Positions 62,987 to 64,000 of a stretch of DNA of 64,000 nucleotides are shown piece by piece; the stretch's first letter is position 1, and each line of letters begins with the position of its first letter. The stretch spans positions 2,610,590 to 2,674,589 of the forward strand of contig CM020619.1 in the NCBI GenBank assembly GCA_009829735.1. The letters run 5' to 3'. This stretch comes from Pyropia yezoensis. Lineage: Eukaryota; Rhodophyta; Bangiophyceae; Bangiales; Bangiaceae. A program made the position numbers and the translations under genes. Below the pieces are notes generated by a model. It was not told the DNA's origin, ran no database searches, and saw only the letters and a program-made list of their open reading frames with translations.

Positions 62987-63742
62987 AGGTGGGTAGTGGG
63001 GAGGAAAGGCGGGGCGGGGATGGGGGGGGGGTGCGTCGGGGTGGTACCTGCCCAGCTGCTGCCGTCAGCGGCGAGCAGGCCCCAGGGCGCGGGCTGTGGG
63101 AGGCGCTGGGGAGGACGCGAGCAGGTGGTGGTGGCTTGGGATGCTAACCAAAAGGGCGTCCCGGTGCCGGCTCCATGGTCGGCTCATATACCGCTGCGGA
63201 GGACGGGGGCGGCACTGGCCATCGGGACGCCAGGCCGGCGACCCCAGGCGCAGGGGGGGGGAGGGTGGGGGTGCAAGGCGGCTGCCAACGTGGCCGTGCC
63301 GCTGCCTGCCTGTCCGCCTGCCCACCGCTGCGGGCGGCTGCATCGGCCAGACCACACGGCCACCGTGGCCGCCGCCGCCGCCGCCGCCGCCCCCCGCCCG
63401 CCCACCAGCCACCCACCGAGCCTGTGCCCCCGCAAGTGTCCAGCGGCAGACGCACGCACCCACCCACGCCGCCGCAGCGCGCGGTGCAGACGACCGCGCC
63501 TATCCGCCGTCCGTCGTCCCCCCCACCCCCCTCCACCACCAGGAGCGGGATCACGCACCCAAGCAACAGACCAAACCCACCTCCCCCCCCCCCCCTCCCC
63601 CCCGCACCCTCGCCGCCCTCCACACCCTCACACCCTCTCGCCCGCACGCCCACCGCGCACAGCAGCTACGAGGGAGGTCGCGGCGGGGGGGGGGGGGGGG
63701 GAAGGAAGGGGCAGAGGGGCGATAAAAAACTAAAAATAGAAA
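62987..63742. other. Intergenic, 5' flank of the Cys-rich surface protein
   Basis: No supported gene. C-runs and G-runs occur at 63580-63600 and 63684-63700. An AT-rich stretch (gataaaaaactaaaaatagaaa) lies immediately before the ATG at 63743. Confidence 0.4.
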
Positions 63743-64000
63743 ATGGCGGCCGTGCGTGGACTCTGCCGTTGCACCGACGCGGTCGTGGTCTACCACCAGC
63801 GCGGGCGGCGGGTCGGCGGCGCTCCCCCCCCACCCCCCCCCCCCCCCCCCCCCGCTCGCGTACACCCCACAATGGGGGTCCCCGTTCAGCCCTTTCCCGT
63901 AGCGGGGGGGGGGGGTGGGCGGGTGGGTGGGTGGGGGCGCTCGTCGTCCGACCGTCCCGGCGCCCGCGGGGCGCCGCGGCCATGGCCGCCAAAAAAAACA
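63743..64000 (+). CDS. Possible 5' end of a further gene, runs off the window
   Basis: An ATG in reasonable context (aaaATGGcg) directly after an AT-rich leader opens a frame with no stop to the window edge (MAAVRGLCRCTDAVVVYHQR, then poly-Pro and Gly-rich sequence). Not recognised. It may be a chance open frame, since the sequence is strongly GC-biased and includes a C-run. Confidence 0.2.
   Translation, partial: MAAVRGLCRCTDAVVVYHQRGRRVGGAPPPPPPPPPPARVHPTMGVPVQPFPVAGGGGGRVGGWGRSSSDRPGARGAPRPWPPKKT

Overview
This window looks like nuclear DNA of a very GC-rich eukaryotic alga. Most evidence points to a bangiophyte red alga of the Porphyra/Pyropia type, but this is an inference and no rRNA or organelle marker is present to confirm it. 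The signs are: extremely GC-rich coding sequence that produces long Ala, Gly and Pro tracts inside otherwise conserved proteins; mostly single-exon genes with an occasional GT-AG intron; and an NADPH oxidase with four extra membrane helices between its FAD and NADPH regions, an arrangement known from red algal respiratory burst oxidases. A plant/algal-type casein kinase 1 and a probable RWP-RK protein also fit an alga.

Layout. 1-1520: C-terminal part of a probable RWP-RK protein. 1.5-11.9 kb: no convincing gene. Its lower-GC part (about 3.7-9.1 kb) carries several inverted-repeat elements that look like short DNA transposons, and 9.1-11.9 kb is homopolymer-rich G/C sequence. 11.96-15.89 kb: NADPH oxidase. 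16.8-18.3 kb (minus): Ala/Pro-rich hypothetical protein. 18.9-20.1 kb: HAD/NIF-type phosphatase-like protein. 21.5-23.3 kb: MUT9/AEL-type casein kinase 1. 25.4-27.3 kb (minus): secreted protein of 64-residue Cys-rich repeats. About 30.6-30.9 kb (minus): relic of a trypsin-like protease. 31.7-34.7 kb: coiled-coil protein with a C-terminal membrane anchor. 35.5-37.5 kb: MgtE/SLC41-type Mg2+ transporter. 37.5-41.3 kb: intergenic, with a strong palindrome. 41.3-42.9 kb: VTC1-like DUF202 membrane protein in three exons, one a 29-nt micro-exon. 45.4-47.7 kb: leucine-rich repeats fused to a PAQR/hemolysin-III-type membrane protein. 48.1-49.0 kb (minus): divergent RNase H2 subunit B. 49.8-60.1 kb: DNA polymerase zeta catalytic subunit REV3. 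61.4-63.0 kb (minus): secreted Cys-rich, Ala/Thr/Pro-rich protein. A possible further gene start lies at 63743.

There is no operon-like organisation. The one functionally suggestive pair is RNASEH2B and REV3, two genome-maintenance genes arranged head to head with about 0.8 kb between them. NOX and the two Cys-rich secreted proteins would act at the cell surface or wall; MgtE-like, VTC1-like and PAQR proteins act in membranes. Long G or C runs (up to 31) occur throughout. At least one, a 14-G tract in REV3, coincides with a reading-frame break that may be a sequencing error.
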